A stretch of DNA of 64,000 nucleotides. Source: an uncultured Bacteroidales bacterium. Its GTDB lineage: Bacteria; Bacteroidota; Bacteroidia; Bacteroidales; F082. Below are positions 41,536 through 49,801 of the stretch, piece by piece. The notes beneath the pieces are model-generated. The model ran no database searches. It saw only the letters and a list, made by a program, of their open reading frames with translations, and had not been told where the DNA came from. Position 1 is the first letter of the stretch. The number at the start of each line of letters is the position of its first letter. A program made the position numbers and the translations under genes. The DNA is taken from NCBI GenBank assembly GCA_947303395.1, contig CAMYYD010000001.1:124001-188000 (forward strand), given 5' to 3'.

Positions 41536-42801
41536 ATGTATGTTTCAAGATTAGTCGAAAAAGAGATTGAAAAAAAGCTTCGTACTTCTGGTGCAGTGGT
41601 TGTTGCAGGACCTAAATTCTGCGGTAAAACTACTACTTGTATGAGGTATCAGAAGAGTTTTGTCAAGTTGAATACAAAACAATCTATAGCGTTGGCGAAG
41701 CTTGATCCGAAATCGGTTCTTGTTGGGGATAATCCAAGGCTGATAGATGAATGGCAGACAGTTCCTGATATTTGGAATTGTGTGAAGGATAATCTTGATG
41801 ATGAATACCAGTTTGGAAAGTTTATCTTGACAGGCAGTTCTACTCCTGCTGAAAAGACAGATATCCATCATTCGGGTGCGGGACGTATTACTCCGATAAA
41901 AATGAGGCCTATGTCGTTGTGGGAGTCTGGTGACTCAAACGGCAAAGTTTCGTTGCTGGATTTGTTTAATGGAGGCAAAGAATTTGTTACCGATTATAAT
42001 GATAATTTTAACATAAATGATGTCGCTTTTTTGATTTGTCGTGGCGGTTGGCCTATTTCGGTTCTTGCAGAGAAAGACTTTGCTATTGATGTTACAAAAA
42101 ACTATTATAACGGGTTGTTTTCGTTTGAAGATAGTGACAACGAGCGTTTCCGTAACAAGAAACCAGAAGTTTTGCGAATGATATTAAGAAGTTATGCCCG
42201 TCATATATCAACAGAGGCTGCAGTATCAACGATAATCGATGATGTTAAGCAAAACAATGAACGCTCGATGGATGCAAAAACATTTGCGGAATACATGGAA
42301 GCCCTTCAAGACTTGTATATTATTGATGATATGCAGGCGTGGAATCCTAATATAAGGTCGAAAACATCGATTCGCACAACACCGACACGGCATTTTGTTG
42401 ACACATCAATAGCTTGCAGGGCTTTGCAAATCGGGCCAGAAGACTTAACTAACGATTTGGAGAGTTTCGGTTTGTTTTTTGAAGATTTTGCCGTGAGGGA
42501 TTTGTCGATTTATGCCAATAGCCTGGATGGCGAAGTCCGTCATTATCGTGACAATGCCGGACTTGAGTGCGATGCCGTGATTCATCTTGAAGACGGGCGT
42601 TGGGGTGCTGTTGAGATAAAACTCGGTGGCGACAAATTGATTGAAGATGGCGCAAAATCTCTTAAGTTGTTGAAAAGCAAGATACTTGAAAAAAGTGACA
42701 ATAGGGCTCCGTCTTTTTTAATGGTTCTCACTGCTGTAGGACCGTCGTATTTAAGAGAAGACGGTGTTTATGTGGCGGCGATAAATCAGATTAGACCGTA
42801 A
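41536..42801 (+). CDS. AAA_14 / DUF4143 family ATPase
   Basis: A 421-residue P-loop ATPase. Walker A is GPKFCGKTT near 26-34 and Walker B PRLIDEWQ near 68-75, followed by LTGSSTP (sensor 1). The C-terminal DUF4143 domain contains ECDAVIHLEDGRWGAVEIKLG (about 347-367), a D-ExK arrangement like PD-(D/E)XK nucleases. Such proteins are widespread, often in several copies, in gut anaerobes; the function is unproven, with roles in DNA handling or conflict suspected. It stands alone behind its own repeat-covered promoter at the left end of the accessory island. Confidence 0.88.
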   Translation: MYVSRLVEKEIEKKLRTSGAVVVAGPKFCGKTTTCMRYQKSFVKLNTKQSIALAKLDPKSVLVGDNPRLIDEWQTVPDIWNCVKDNLDDEYQFGKFILTGSSTPAEKTDIHHSGAGRITPIKMRPMSLWESGDSNGKVSLLDLFNGGKEFVTDYNDNFNINDVAFLICRGGWPISVLAEKDFAIDVTKNYYNGLFSFEDSDNERFRNKKPEVLRMILRSYARHISTEAAVSTIIDDVKQNNERSMDAKTFAEYMEALQDLYIIDDMQAWNPNIRSKTSIRTTPTRHFVDTSIACRALQIGPEDLTNDLESFGLFFEDFAVRDLSIYANSLDGEVRHYRDNAGLECDAVIHLEDGRWGAVEIKLGGDKLIEDGAKSLKLLKSKILEKSDNRAPSFLMVLTAVGPSYLREDGVYVAAINQIRP

Positions 42802-42825
42802 ATAGTATGATACCTCACTTGAAAA

Positions 42826-42905
42826 GGCTGCCGTAATACGACAGCCCTACAACCCATCAGGACAATTTCCACCCAGGGCTGTAGGGCTGTCACACCGTGA
42901 CAGCC
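42826..42905. repeat. Nested GC-rich palindrome cluster
   Basis: There are three overlapping stems: GGCTGCCGT/ACGACAGCC (42826-42846), a longer one GACAGCCCTACAACCC with GGGCTGTAGGGCTGTC (42840-42855 and 42876-42891), and GGCTGTCAC/GTGACAGCC (42885-42905). All are built from the word GGCTGTC/GACAGCC, so alternative folds compete. It is much more GC-rich than its surroundings. It resembles a REP/MITE-type element or an IS end. Confidence 0.65.
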
Positions 42906-42911
42906 GCATAA

Positions 42912-42945
42912 AAAACAGCGTACACAAATTGGATACACTGTTTTG
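42912..42945 (+). terminator. Terminator-like hairpin after the ATPase gene
   Basis: AAAACAGCGTA and TACACTGTTTT pair over 11 bp with one mismatch around an 11-base loop, ending in TTTT and GTGG. It could end the ATPase transcript. Confidence 0.45.
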
Positions 42946-43127
42946 TGGTTAGAATTTATTTTGTTTTCATACGTTCGATTTCCTAATTCATCAATTACTG
43001 CGACGGATTGTTGCAGAATCTCATTATAAAAGATTCGTTGATTTGTGTAACCTCTATTGCCATTTTACTTGATTACCTGATTATTCTGATTCTCGTATGT
43101 GTGTTTGTAATTAAGAATTGATGATAA

Positions 43128-43820
43128 TTAGTGTGTATTCATGTATTCTTTGTTATAAATATAGTTTTCAACTTCCTTTATCAATAAATCCATACATTCA
43201 AAAACATCATCTTTTAGAATTTCTATTTCTCTTAATAAATATAGTGATCCAAGAGAAGAAAAAGACACTTCTCCATGTGCTAATTTATTTCTTGCATTTT
43301 TTACTTTTAATAGTGATTGGGGCACAGAACTTGATTTGAACTGGAAATTAACATTGCATCCCAATGGTGTAAAAACTTCCACAATCTTTCGATAATCTAC
43401 ATTACCAGAGAAAATATTATCAGAAAAACATATTTCTATAGCCTCATTCGGCTGCAACATGTGCTTTTTTGACAGCTTTCGAATTTTTTCAATCCCAAGT
43501 TTGCTTGAATATTGTGTTTTATGCCATACCTCAAAAACCTTGTTTGTCAATTTAGAAAATGGTATAGATTCATCCTTAATAGTATCACAAATTGTCTGGA
43601 GGCATTCGTATGCAGTGAATTCAACAACATTATAGAGCGTTAATAATAACTGCGATTTTAGACACTTTTGTAATTCAGATGTCACAATTATAGTATCACT
43701 TGATGTTGGGGAATGTACCTTTAAATGCTTATAAGCTTCGATTCCATCAATAAAACTAAGATGTTCAAATTGAATAGAAACATCTTCGAATCTTGTTACA
43801 AAACTATTCTTCAAACTCAT
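43128..43820 (-). CDS. HEPN-domain predicted RNase
   Basis: A 230-residue helical protein. A HEPN motif (R-N-x3-H) is visible in VKNARNKLAHGEVSF: Arg177, Asn178 and His182 would be the catalytic residues of a metal-independent RNase. The segment LLLTLYNVVEFTAYECLQTI (about 59-78) matches the first helices of the MAE_28990/MAE_18760 or RiboL-PSP HEPN families; I cannot separate these two. No signal peptide or membrane helix is seen. The ATG overlaps the stop of the DUF262 gene by four bases (ATGA), so the two proteins are made together, which suggests a sensor-effector pair. Confidence 0.82.
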   Translation of the reverse strand: MSLKNSFVTRFEDVSIQFEHLSFIDGIEAYKHLKVHSPTSSDTIIVTSELQKCLKSQLLLTLYNVVEFTAYECLQTICDTIKDESIPFSKLTNKVFEVWHKTQYSSKLGIEKIRKLSKKHMLQPNEAIEICFSDNIFSGNVDYRKIVEVFTPLGCNVNFQFKSSSVPQSLLKVKNARNKLAHGEVSFSSLGSLYLLREIEILKDDVFECMDLLIKEVENYIYNKEYMNTH

Positions 43821-44908
43821 TTATTCAAGAAAGCTTTTTTAACAATATCAATTCTTTCTTTGATTTTCTTTGCTGTGTGCGTTCGATAGCGTCCTTCCAC
43901 CTGCACGGAAAATAGTGTTTTCTCTTGTTTGTTTAGTACCAATTCTTTTGGTGCTTTTACAGGGAGTGTTTTTTGTTCTAATAATGCTAGATGCACACCA
44001 ATGGATATTGCCTCAAAATATGGTTTTGATATTCCTGTAACACCTTTCTTTTTAGCAAATCCTTGTCCTGGATAAGCTTTTGCAACATAAGAAATCATTT
44101 GTTTGAAACTCTTTCTTTTGCTTTCCATTTCTTCCTCTGTGCAAGTATCATTTTTCACTTTTAAGTAATCATCTAAATATGCAGACACCCCCATTGATTC
44201 GACTTTGTTAAAATATGGATAACTGTCACAAAAAGCGAAAAACCTAAGAAGCAATTCTTCCTCTTCTCTCCTATTTTCCATGTATTTACTAATGGGACAA
44301 AGCTTTTTATATTCTTTATCTTTAGCTAATTCTATAATAAGATTTGTAAATTTCCCTTTATAAATTCCACGACGTGTTTCCATTGGTAGCAGTGGCACAC
44401 TGCTAGTGTTAATCCTATCAAACATCTCATTTCTAACATCTTCAGTTGCTTTCGATGATAGTACAACCATTCGAATGGCAATATTCTTGATTAATCGTTG
44501 ACGCGCTATGGGTAGTTGGCTGTACTTTGTATTATTTAATTCGGTCAGTTTTTCCAGTCCAGACAATTCTAACTCATCTTTTAAAAAAGCGGCCATTGTT
44601 CTAATTCTCTGTGAACCATCAACTATTTCTAATCGCCCACTTTCCCTTATCTCCGCAGCAAAAATGAATGGCACAGGCAGCCCAAGAATAAGACTCTCTA
44701 TAAATCTTGATTGGTGCTTATTATCCCAAACAAATTCTCTTTGATAGTCTGGAATATATAGTTCATTGTCGTCCTTTTCTAATCCATCAAGGTATTTTTG
44801 AACATAAATTTCAACGGTAAACTCTCTCACATCAAACGATACTGGCTTTTGCTCTGCCTCTATCTGTTTGTCAATTCTTTGTAATTTTTCCTGATTTAGA
44901 TTTCCCAT
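43817..44908 (-). CDS. DUF262 (ParB/GmrS-like) protein
   Basis: A 363-residue protein. The N-terminal DUF262 domain has YIPDYQREFVWD (about 51-62) and the ParB-like motif EIVDGSQRIRTMAAFLKD (about 94-111), in which DGSQR (97-101) corresponds to the DGQQR nucleotide-processing motif of GmrS, SspE and BrxU. The C-terminal half (about 200-363) is helical and charged. It has no DUF1524/HNH nuclease motif, so the nuclease part of a GmrSD system is missing. That role may be filled by the coupled HEPN protein. In related systems the DUF262 domain hydrolyses nucleotides and responds to modified phage DNA. Confidence 0.85.
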   Translation of the reverse strand: MGNLNQEKLQRIDKQIEAEQKPVSFDVREFTVEIYVQKYLDGLEKDDNELYIPDYQREFVWDNKHQSRFIESLILGLPVPFIFAAEIRESGRLEIVDGSQRIRTMAAFLKDELELSGLEKLTELNNTKYSQLPIARQRLIKNIAIRMVVLSSKATEDVRNEMFDRINTSSVPLLPMETRRGIYKGKFTNLIIELAKDKEYKKLCPISKYMENRREEEELLLRFFAFCDSYPYFNKVESMGVSAYLDDYLKVKNDTCTEEEMESKRKSFKQMISYVAKAYPGQGFAKKKGVTGISKPYFEAISIGVHLALLEQKTLPVKAPKELVLNKQEKTLFSVQVEGRYRTHTAKKIKERIDIVKKAFLNK

Positions 44909-44971
44909 TTTTTAGATTTTTTGTGGCTTAAAAGTCTGGCATTTAAGGCTTGAGGTTGTATAATGCATGTG

Positions 44972-45253
44972 TCACTTTTTTGTGAATAGATATTGAATGG
45001 AATCTTTTACAAGCCATACGCCAGCTAATGCCATTAATCCTAAATAAATAGGAGCAGCAGACATACCTCCTCCTCCCTGGTTGTAACTAAAACCATATGT
45101 CCAATTTGATGATATGTTTCGCAATTGTACAAAGTCCCAATCATTATCAAACAGGCTTAAAACAAATGCAAATACACCTAATATTGGTGGTATCAAAAAT
45201 AGAATTCCAATAATGCATTCGATTCTCTTACCTTTTATTTTTGATTTTTCCAT
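44972..45253 (-). CDS. Small two-helix membrane protein upstream of the DUF262 gene
   Basis: A 93-residue protein. It starts with a basic MEKSKIKGKRIE, then a first membrane helix (about 13-33), a loop with WTYGFSYNQGGGGMSAAP, and a second helix (about 67-88) ending LFTKK. No family is recognised. It begins a minus-strand run and lies 63 bases upstream of the DUF262 gene with no obvious terminator between, so it may belong to the same operon. A membrane partner would suit an abortive-infection type module, but co-transcription is inferred only. Confidence 0.65.
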   Translation of the reverse strand: MEKSKIKGKRIECIIGILFLIPPILGVFAFVLSLFDNDWDFVQLRNISSNWTYGFSYNQGGGGMSAAPIYLGLMALAGVWLVKDSIQYLFTKK

Positions 45254-45288
45254 AATTGATAATTTTAATTACACTATTTTTATCACTG

Positions 45289-45317
45289 CAAATATAAAAA
45301 TTATTTTAATATCAAAT
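45289..45317 (-). promoter_or_regulatory. Promoter of the 2-TM / DUF262 / HEPN operon
   Basis: On the minus strand TTTG (45317-45314), a 17-base spacer and TATATTTG (45296-45289) fit the Bacteroidota promoter; the 2-TM gene starts 35 bases further on. Confidence 0.6.
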
Positions 45318-45319
45318 AA

Positions 45320-45357
45320 AAAACCGACGCATCTTTTTATTGACGCGCCGGTTTTTA
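45320..45357. terminator. Hairpin with A/T tails between nifJ and the island
   Basis: AAAAACCGACGC and GCGCCGGTTTTT pair over 12 bp with one mismatch around a T-rich loop. T-runs on both strands make it usable in both directions. It lies upstream of the 2-TM gene promoter and just after the nifJ stop. Confidence 0.6.
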
Positions 45358-45362
45358 TTATT

Positions 45363-45382
45363 GGATAAGGCATGCCTTATCC
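45363..45382. repeat. Perfect 20-base palindrome (REP-like)
   Basis: GGATAAGGCATGCCTTATCC is a perfect palindrome 9 bases from the nifJ stop codon and is followed by CTACGGG. It has no loop and no T-run, so it is not a standard terminator. The CCCTAC end resembles the ends of the other palindromes in this window. Confidence 0.6.
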
Positions 45383-45391
45383 CTACGGGAT

Positions 45392-48300
45392 TTATTTCCC
45401 TTCGCTCAGTTTCTTGTATCCTTCGTATCTGAGTTTAGCAAACTGCTCGGTCTTGGCGAACAATTCTTTTGCTTCTTCTGGGAAGGTCTTGAGAAGTGAG
45501 TTGTAACGGACTTCGCCCATGATGAACTGCTGGAACTTGCTCCAGTCAGGCTCTTTGCTGTCGAGGTGGAAACCGTTCTGACCTGCTTCTTCCTCAGCTG
45601 GGTTGAAGCGCCAGAGGTGCCAGTAACCGCAATCGACGGCGAGCTTCTCTTCCATCTGTGAGTGGCCCATACCGATCTTAATGCCGTGGTTGATACATGG
45701 AGCGTAGCAGATGACCAATGATGGTCCCGGATATGCTTCAGCTTCCTTGATTGCCTTGAAATACTGGGCCTGTGATGAACCCATAGCCACCTGTGCCACA
45801 TAGACGTAGCCGTAGCTCTTGGCAATCATGCCGAGGTCTTTCTTACGCACCTTCTTACCTGATGCAGCGAACTTAGCGACAGCGCCGGCTGGTGTAGCCT
45901 TTGATGACTGACCGCCTGTGTTAGAGTAAACCTCAGTGTCGAGGACGAGGACGTTGACGTCTTCGCCTGATGCCAACACGTGGTCGAGGCCGCCGAATCC
46001 GATATCGTATGCCCAACCGTCACCACCGAAGATCCACTGTGACTTCTTCACGAGGTGATCTTTGAGGTCGAGGATCTGCATGCACTTGTCGCAGCCGCAT
46101 TTCTCGCAACCGGCAACGATCTTGTCAGCCAACTCAGCTGTCTTGATGCCGTCTTCACGGTTGTCGATCCAAGCCTGGAACAGCTTCTTGAGGTCGTCGC
46201 TGCAGCACTTGCAGTTGGCGATAGCGTCTTTCATGATGAGCTCGATGCGGTCGCGGAGCTTACGTGTGGCTGTTGCCATACCGAGACCGAACTCAGCGTT
46301 GTCTTCGAACAATGAGTTAGCCCATGCCACGCCCTTGCCTGAACGGTTGTTCTTGCAGTAAGGTGTTGCAGGTGCCGAACCGCCGTAGATTGACGAGCAA
46401 CCTGTTGCGTTGGCGACGAGCATTCTCTCACCGAAGAGCTGTGTGATAGTCTTGATATAAGGTGTCTCACCGCAGCCTGCGCAGGCGCCCGAGAACTCGA
46501 ACAACGGCTGTGCGAACTGGCTGTTCTTGGTGTTGGCGTATTTGTCGATGAGGTTGTCTTTGTAGGTGACTTTCTTCTGACCGTACTCCCAGTTCTTGGC
46601 TTCGTCGAGCTGGCTCTCGAACGGTTTCATCACCAATGCTTTCTCCTTAGCAGGGCAGACGTCGGCGCAGTTGCCGCAGCCTGTACAGTCTAAGACTGAA
46701 ACCTGCATTCTGAAGTGCATGCCTGCCAATTCTTTTGGCATCTTCATGTCGATGGCTGCCATACCCTTTGGAGCTTTCTTCATCTCGGCGTCGGTCATGA
46801 CGACTGGACGGATTGCTGCGTGAGGGCAGACCAAAGCGCACTGGTTGCACTGGATACAGTTGGCTGGGTTCCACTCAGGAACGACGGTGGCGACGCCACG
46901 TTTCTCGTAGGCTGTTGTACCTGCCGGGAATGTACCGTCGACGATGTCTTTGAATGCGCTCACTGGGAGGTCGTTACCGCACTGGGCGACCATCGGACGC
47001 ATCACCTTGTTGATGAACTCAGGATCGTCGGCGTTGTGCTCGAACACGAAGTCTGTTGTGCAGTCGAGTTTTGCCCATTCGGCCGGGATTTCAACCTTTG
47101 TGATTTCACCGCCGCGGTCGACAGCTGCGTAGTTCATGTTGACGATGTCTTCACCCTTCTTACCGTAGCTCTTCACGATGAACTTCTTCATCTGCTGAAC
47201 TGCGAGGTCGTAAGGGATAACGCCTGAAATCTTGAAGAATGCGCTCTGGAGGATGGTGTTGGTACGGTTACCGAGGCCAATCTCGTTAGCGATCTTAGTA
47301 GCGTCGATGATGTACATGTTGATGTTGTTGAGAGCGAGATATTTCTTCACATAGTCAGGAAGATGTTTCTTTGTCTCAGCAACGCTCCATGGTGAGTTGT
47401 AGAGGAATGTTCCGTTCTTCTTCAAACCGCGGAGGCAGTCGTATTTCTTAAGATATGACGGGACGTGCACTGCCACGAAGTCTGGTGTGCCGACGAGATA
47501 AGGAGCCAAGATTGGCTGGTCGCCGAAGCGGAGGTGTGAGCAGGTGTAACCGCCTGATTTCTTTGAGTCGTAGTCGAAGTAAGCCTGGCTGTACTTGTTG
47601 GTGTTGTCGCCGATGATCTTGATAGAGTTCTTGTTAGCACCCACAGTACCGTCAGCGCCGAGGCCGTAGAACTTGGCTTCGAATGTGCCCTTTGGAAGGA
47701 TAGAGATTTCCTTGCCGACTTTGAGTGAACGGTGTGTCACGTCGTCTTTGATGCCGACGGTGAACTGGTTCATAGGTTTGTCGGAAGCGAGGTTCTTGTA
47801 AACTGCCAAAATCTGAGCTGGTGTGGTGTCTTTTGATGACAAACCATAGCGGCCGCCGATAATGAGAGGCTTGTTCTCAGCTGGGATGTCTTTGCAATTT
47901 GCGAATGCTTCGACGACGTCGAGGTACAGAGGATCGCCGTTTGCGCCCGGTTCTTTTGTACGGTCGAGCACGCAGATGCGTTTCACTCTCTTTGGCATGA
48001 CTGCCATCATGTACTTCACGCTGAATGGACGATAGAGGTGAACTGTCACGAGGCCGAGTTTCTTGCCTGCTTTGTTCTCCTTGTCGATGACGGTCTTGAT
48101 GACGTCGTTGACTGAACCCATGGCGATGATGACGTCTGTTGCGTCTTTAGCGCCGTAGTATACGAATGGAGCATATTCACGACCGGTGATCTTGCTCAGC
48201 TGTTTCATATATTTTGCTACGATGTCAGGAAGAGCGTCGTAGTATTTGTTCTGCAACTCTCTTGTCTGGAAGTAGATGTCAGGGTTCTGTGCTGTACCGC

Positions 48301-48949
48301 GTGTCACAGGGTGCTCTGGGTTAAGAGCTCTGTCGCGATAAGCCTTCAAAGCCTTGTAGTTGACGAGCTTGCGGAGTTTCTCCATGTCGGCTGCCTCAAC
48401 CTTCTGGATCTCGTGTGATGTGCGGAATCCGTCGAAGAAGTGCACGAACGGCACGCGGCCTTCGATTGCTGCGAGGTGAGCAACAGGGGCGAGGTCCATG
48501 ATTTCCTGCACTGAGCTTGTTGCCAACATTGCGAAACCTGTCTGGCGGGCGCTCATCACGTCGGCGTGGTCGCCGAAGATTGACAATGCCTGTGCTGCGA
48601 GAGCACGTGCTGAGACGTGGAATACGCCTGGGAGCAACTCACCGGCGATTTTGTACATGTTAGGGATCATCAGCAACAAGCCCTGTGATGCTGTGTAGGT
48701 GGTGGTCAAAGCACCGGCCTGCAATGAGCCGTGCACTGCGCCTGCAGCACCAGCTTCTGACTGCATCTCAACGACTTTCACTGTGTCGCCGAAAATATTT
48801 TTCTGACCTTTTGCTGCCCATTCGTCGATATACTCTGCCATCGGTGATGACGGGGTGATAGGATAAATGGCGGCAACTTCGCTGAACATGTAGGCAACAT
48901 GGGCCGCAGCCTGGTTACCGTCGCATGTCATAAACTTTTTTTCTGCCAT
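45392..48949 (-). CDS. nifJ: Pyruvate:ferredoxin (flavodoxin) oxidoreductase
   Basis: An 1185-residue single-chain enzyme that converts pyruvate and CoA to acetyl-CoA, CO2 and reduced ferredoxin, the central reaction of anaerobic fermentation. Domains in order: the alpha/pyrimidine-binding part at the N-terminus (YPITPSSPMAEYIDEWA near 30-46), the gamma domain (about 430-620), two 4Fe-4S clusters (CIQCNQCALVCPHAA and CTGCGNCADVCPAKEKAL, about 690-765), and the TPP-binding domain with GCGETP, GDGWAYDIGFGG and NTGGQSSKATPAG. The length is normal. Codon use is biased, as for a highly expressed gene. It follows the His/Cys-rich lipoprotein gene by 28 bases. Confidence 0.97.
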   Translation of the reverse strand: MAEKKFMTCDGNQAAAHVAYMFSEVAAIYPITPSSPMAEYIDEWAAKGQKNIFGDTVKVVEMQSEAGAAGAVHGSLQAGALTTTYTASQGLLLMIPNMYKIAGELLPGVFHVSARALAAQALSIFGDHADVMSARQTGFAMLATSSVQEIMDLAPVAHLAAIEGRVPFVHFFDGFRTSHEIQKVEAADMEKLRKLVNYKALKAYRDRALNPEHPVTRGTAQNPDIYFQTRELQNKYYDALPDIVAKYMKQLSKITGREYAPFVYYGAKDATDVIIAMGSVNDVIKTVIDKENKAGKKLGLVTVHLYRPFSVKYMMAVMPKRVKRICVLDRTKEPGANGDPLYLDVVEAFANCKDIPAENKPLIIGGRYGLSSKDTTPAQILAVYKNLASDKPMNQFTVGIKDDVTHRSLKVGKEISILPKGTFEAKFYGLGADGTVGANKNSIKIIGDNTNKYSQAYFDYDSKKSGGYTCSHLRFGDQPILAPYLVGTPDFVAVHVPSYLKKYDCLRGLKKNGTFLYNSPWSVAETKKHLPDYVKKYLALNNINMYIIDATKIANEIGLGNRTNTILQSAFFKISGVIPYDLAVQQMKKFIVKSYGKKGEDIVNMNYAAVDRGGEITKVEIPAEWAKLDCTTDFVFEHNADDPEFINKVMRPMVAQCGNDLPVSAFKDIVDGTFPAGTTAYEKRGVATVVPEWNPANCIQCNQCALVCPHAAIRPVVMTDAEMKKAPKGMAAIDMKMPKELAGMHFRMQVSVLDCTGCGNCADVCPAKEKALVMKPFESQLDEAKNWEYGQKKVTYKDNLIDKYANTKNSQFAQPLFEFSGACAGCGETPYIKTITQLFGERMLVANATGCSSIYGGSAPATPYCKNNRSGKGVAWANSLFEDNAEFGLGMATATRKLRDRIELIMKDAIANCKCCSDDLKKLFQAWIDNREDGIKTAELADKIVAGCEKCGCDKCMQILDLKDHLVKKSQWIFGGDGWAYDIGFGGLDHVLASGEDVNVLVLDTEVYSNTGGQSSKATPAGAVAKFAASGKKVRKKDLGMIAKSYGYVYVAQVAMGSSQAQYFKAIKEAEAYPGPSLVICYAPCINHGIKIGMGHSQMEEKLAVDCGYWHLWRFNPAEEEAGQNGFHLDSKEPDWSKFQQFIMGEVRYNSLLKTFPEEAKELFAKTEQFAKLRYEGYKKLSEGK

Positions 48950-48977
48950 ATTTCTATTTTGAATTTAGATTGATTTC

Positions 48978-49442
48978 TTATTTATTGTGCTGGCAACCTT
49001 CATGCTGATGTTCGCATTTCTCATGATTGCCGTCACATTTGTGACCTTCTTCATGTTTGCATTCATGCTTGCAACCTTCATGTTTGCCTTCGCATTTTCC
49101 TTCATGCTTGCAGTTTTCATGACCTTCTTTGCATTCATGCTTTGGCATGTTGGCTTTCATTTCCTGCACTTTCTTTGCCATGCCGATGAGTTCTGCTCTC
49201 TGATCTTCATCGAGGTCTTCCCAGTTGGCGAGAGCTTCAATCATTCTGTCCATGCAAGCCATCATTTCCGGGCATGGAGCCTGCTGGTGGTCGCACTCAT
49301 GATGCTTATCGCACTCATGATGCTTGTCGCACTGCTCTTTCTTGTCTTTGCAACATTCTTTGTTTTCTGCATTTTCCTGTTTGTCGCAGCATGATGTCAT
49401 CAAAAATGCCACGAGACCGATTGCTAAAAAGTACTTTTTCAT
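48978..49442 (-). CDS. His/Cys-rich metal-binding lipoprotein
   Basis: A 154-residue lipoprotein. The signal KYFLAIGLVAFLMTSC ends in the lipobox Cys. The mature part contains 17 Cys (with the lipobox) and 16 His, arranged as repeats: CDKHHE twice near 38-50, then a helical non-repetitive middle (about 58-100, MMACMDRMIEALANWEDLDE), then a tail of KHEG/KHEC/GHKC units to the end. This fits binding of several soft metal ions (Zn, Cu, Ni or Fe) at the cell envelope. No family is recognised. It lies just upstream of nifJ on the same strand; whether it serves metal supply or protection for Fe-S enzymes is unknown. Confidence 0.8.
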   Translation of the reverse strand: MKKYFLAIGLVAFLMTSCCDKQENAENKECCKDKKEQCDKHHECDKHHECDHQQAPCPEMMACMDRMIEALANWEDLDEDQRAELIGMAKKVQEMKANMPKHECKEGHENCKHEGKCEGKHEGCKHECKHEEGHKCDGNHEKCEHQHEGCQHNK

Positions 49443-49487
49443 TTTTTTTAAGATTTGATTTATTTTAACGTTAAAATTTTTTAAAAA

Positions 49488-49784
49488 TTATTCTTTTTTA
49501 TCCAAAATATAAATCACCTCATCGTCACGTTTCATCATGTGCTGCTCGCGGGCGACTTTTTCAAGCAATGCCGAGTCTTTCTTGAGATCGTGAAGCGTCT
49601 GCTCCTGCTTTTCAATCTCGCGATCGTAATACTCAACCTGCTTTTTTACCTTGCGTAACTTCCTGTAACTCTTTCCCTGCTCAAAGATATTGTATTGGTC
49701 GAAAAACACGATAATAGCAGCAAAAACAAGCGTTGCGATGATATATTTGTTCGATAGTTTTTTTAAAATATCTTTAAAGGACAT
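49488..49784 (-). CDS. FtsB/DivIC-family septum formation initiator
   Basis: A 98-residue bitopic membrane protein. It has a short cytoplasmic N-terminus, one helix (about 15-30, IIATLVFAAIIVFF), a coiled coil (about 38-75, YRKLRKVKKQVEYYDREIEKQEQ) and the family ending REQHMMKRDDEVIYIL. FtsB/DivIC proteins link FtsL and FtsQ in the divisome. A minus-strand -7 box (TATCTTTG, 49809-49802) lies 17 bases before the start. Confidence 0.85.
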   Translation of the reverse strand: MSFKDILKKLSNKYIIATLVFAAIIVFFDQYNIFEQGKSYRKLRKVKKQVEYYDREIEKQEQTLHDLKKDSALLEKVAREQHMMKRDDEVIYILDKKE

Positions 49785-49801
49785 GTTTTCTATATTTTTT
49801 G

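Larger units (their letters stand above)
42802..43127. other. 326-base intergenic region with palindromes, no clear gene
   Basis: The left half holds the palindrome cluster (42826-42905) and a terminator-like hairpin (42912-42945). The right half, 42950-43127, is AT-rich. Its minus strand contains only a 22-codon ATG frame (MAIEVTQINESF...) at about 43060-42995 followed by stops, possibly the remnant of a decayed gene. I see no RNA gene. Confidence 0.5.

Noticed and set aside
42995..43060. 22-codon minus-strand ATG frame upstream of the palindrome cluster
   Set aside because: Too short, with no family match, and followed by several stops. At best it is the remnant of a decayed gene.
48987..49394. 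Plus-strand frame of 135 codons that looks like a membrane protein opposite the His/Cys-rich lipoprotein
   Set aside because: It is the antisense of the Lys/His/Glu/Cys repeats, which read as Phe/Met/Leu on the other strand. There is no promoter or start context, and the minus-strand lipoprotein has a proper signal peptide.
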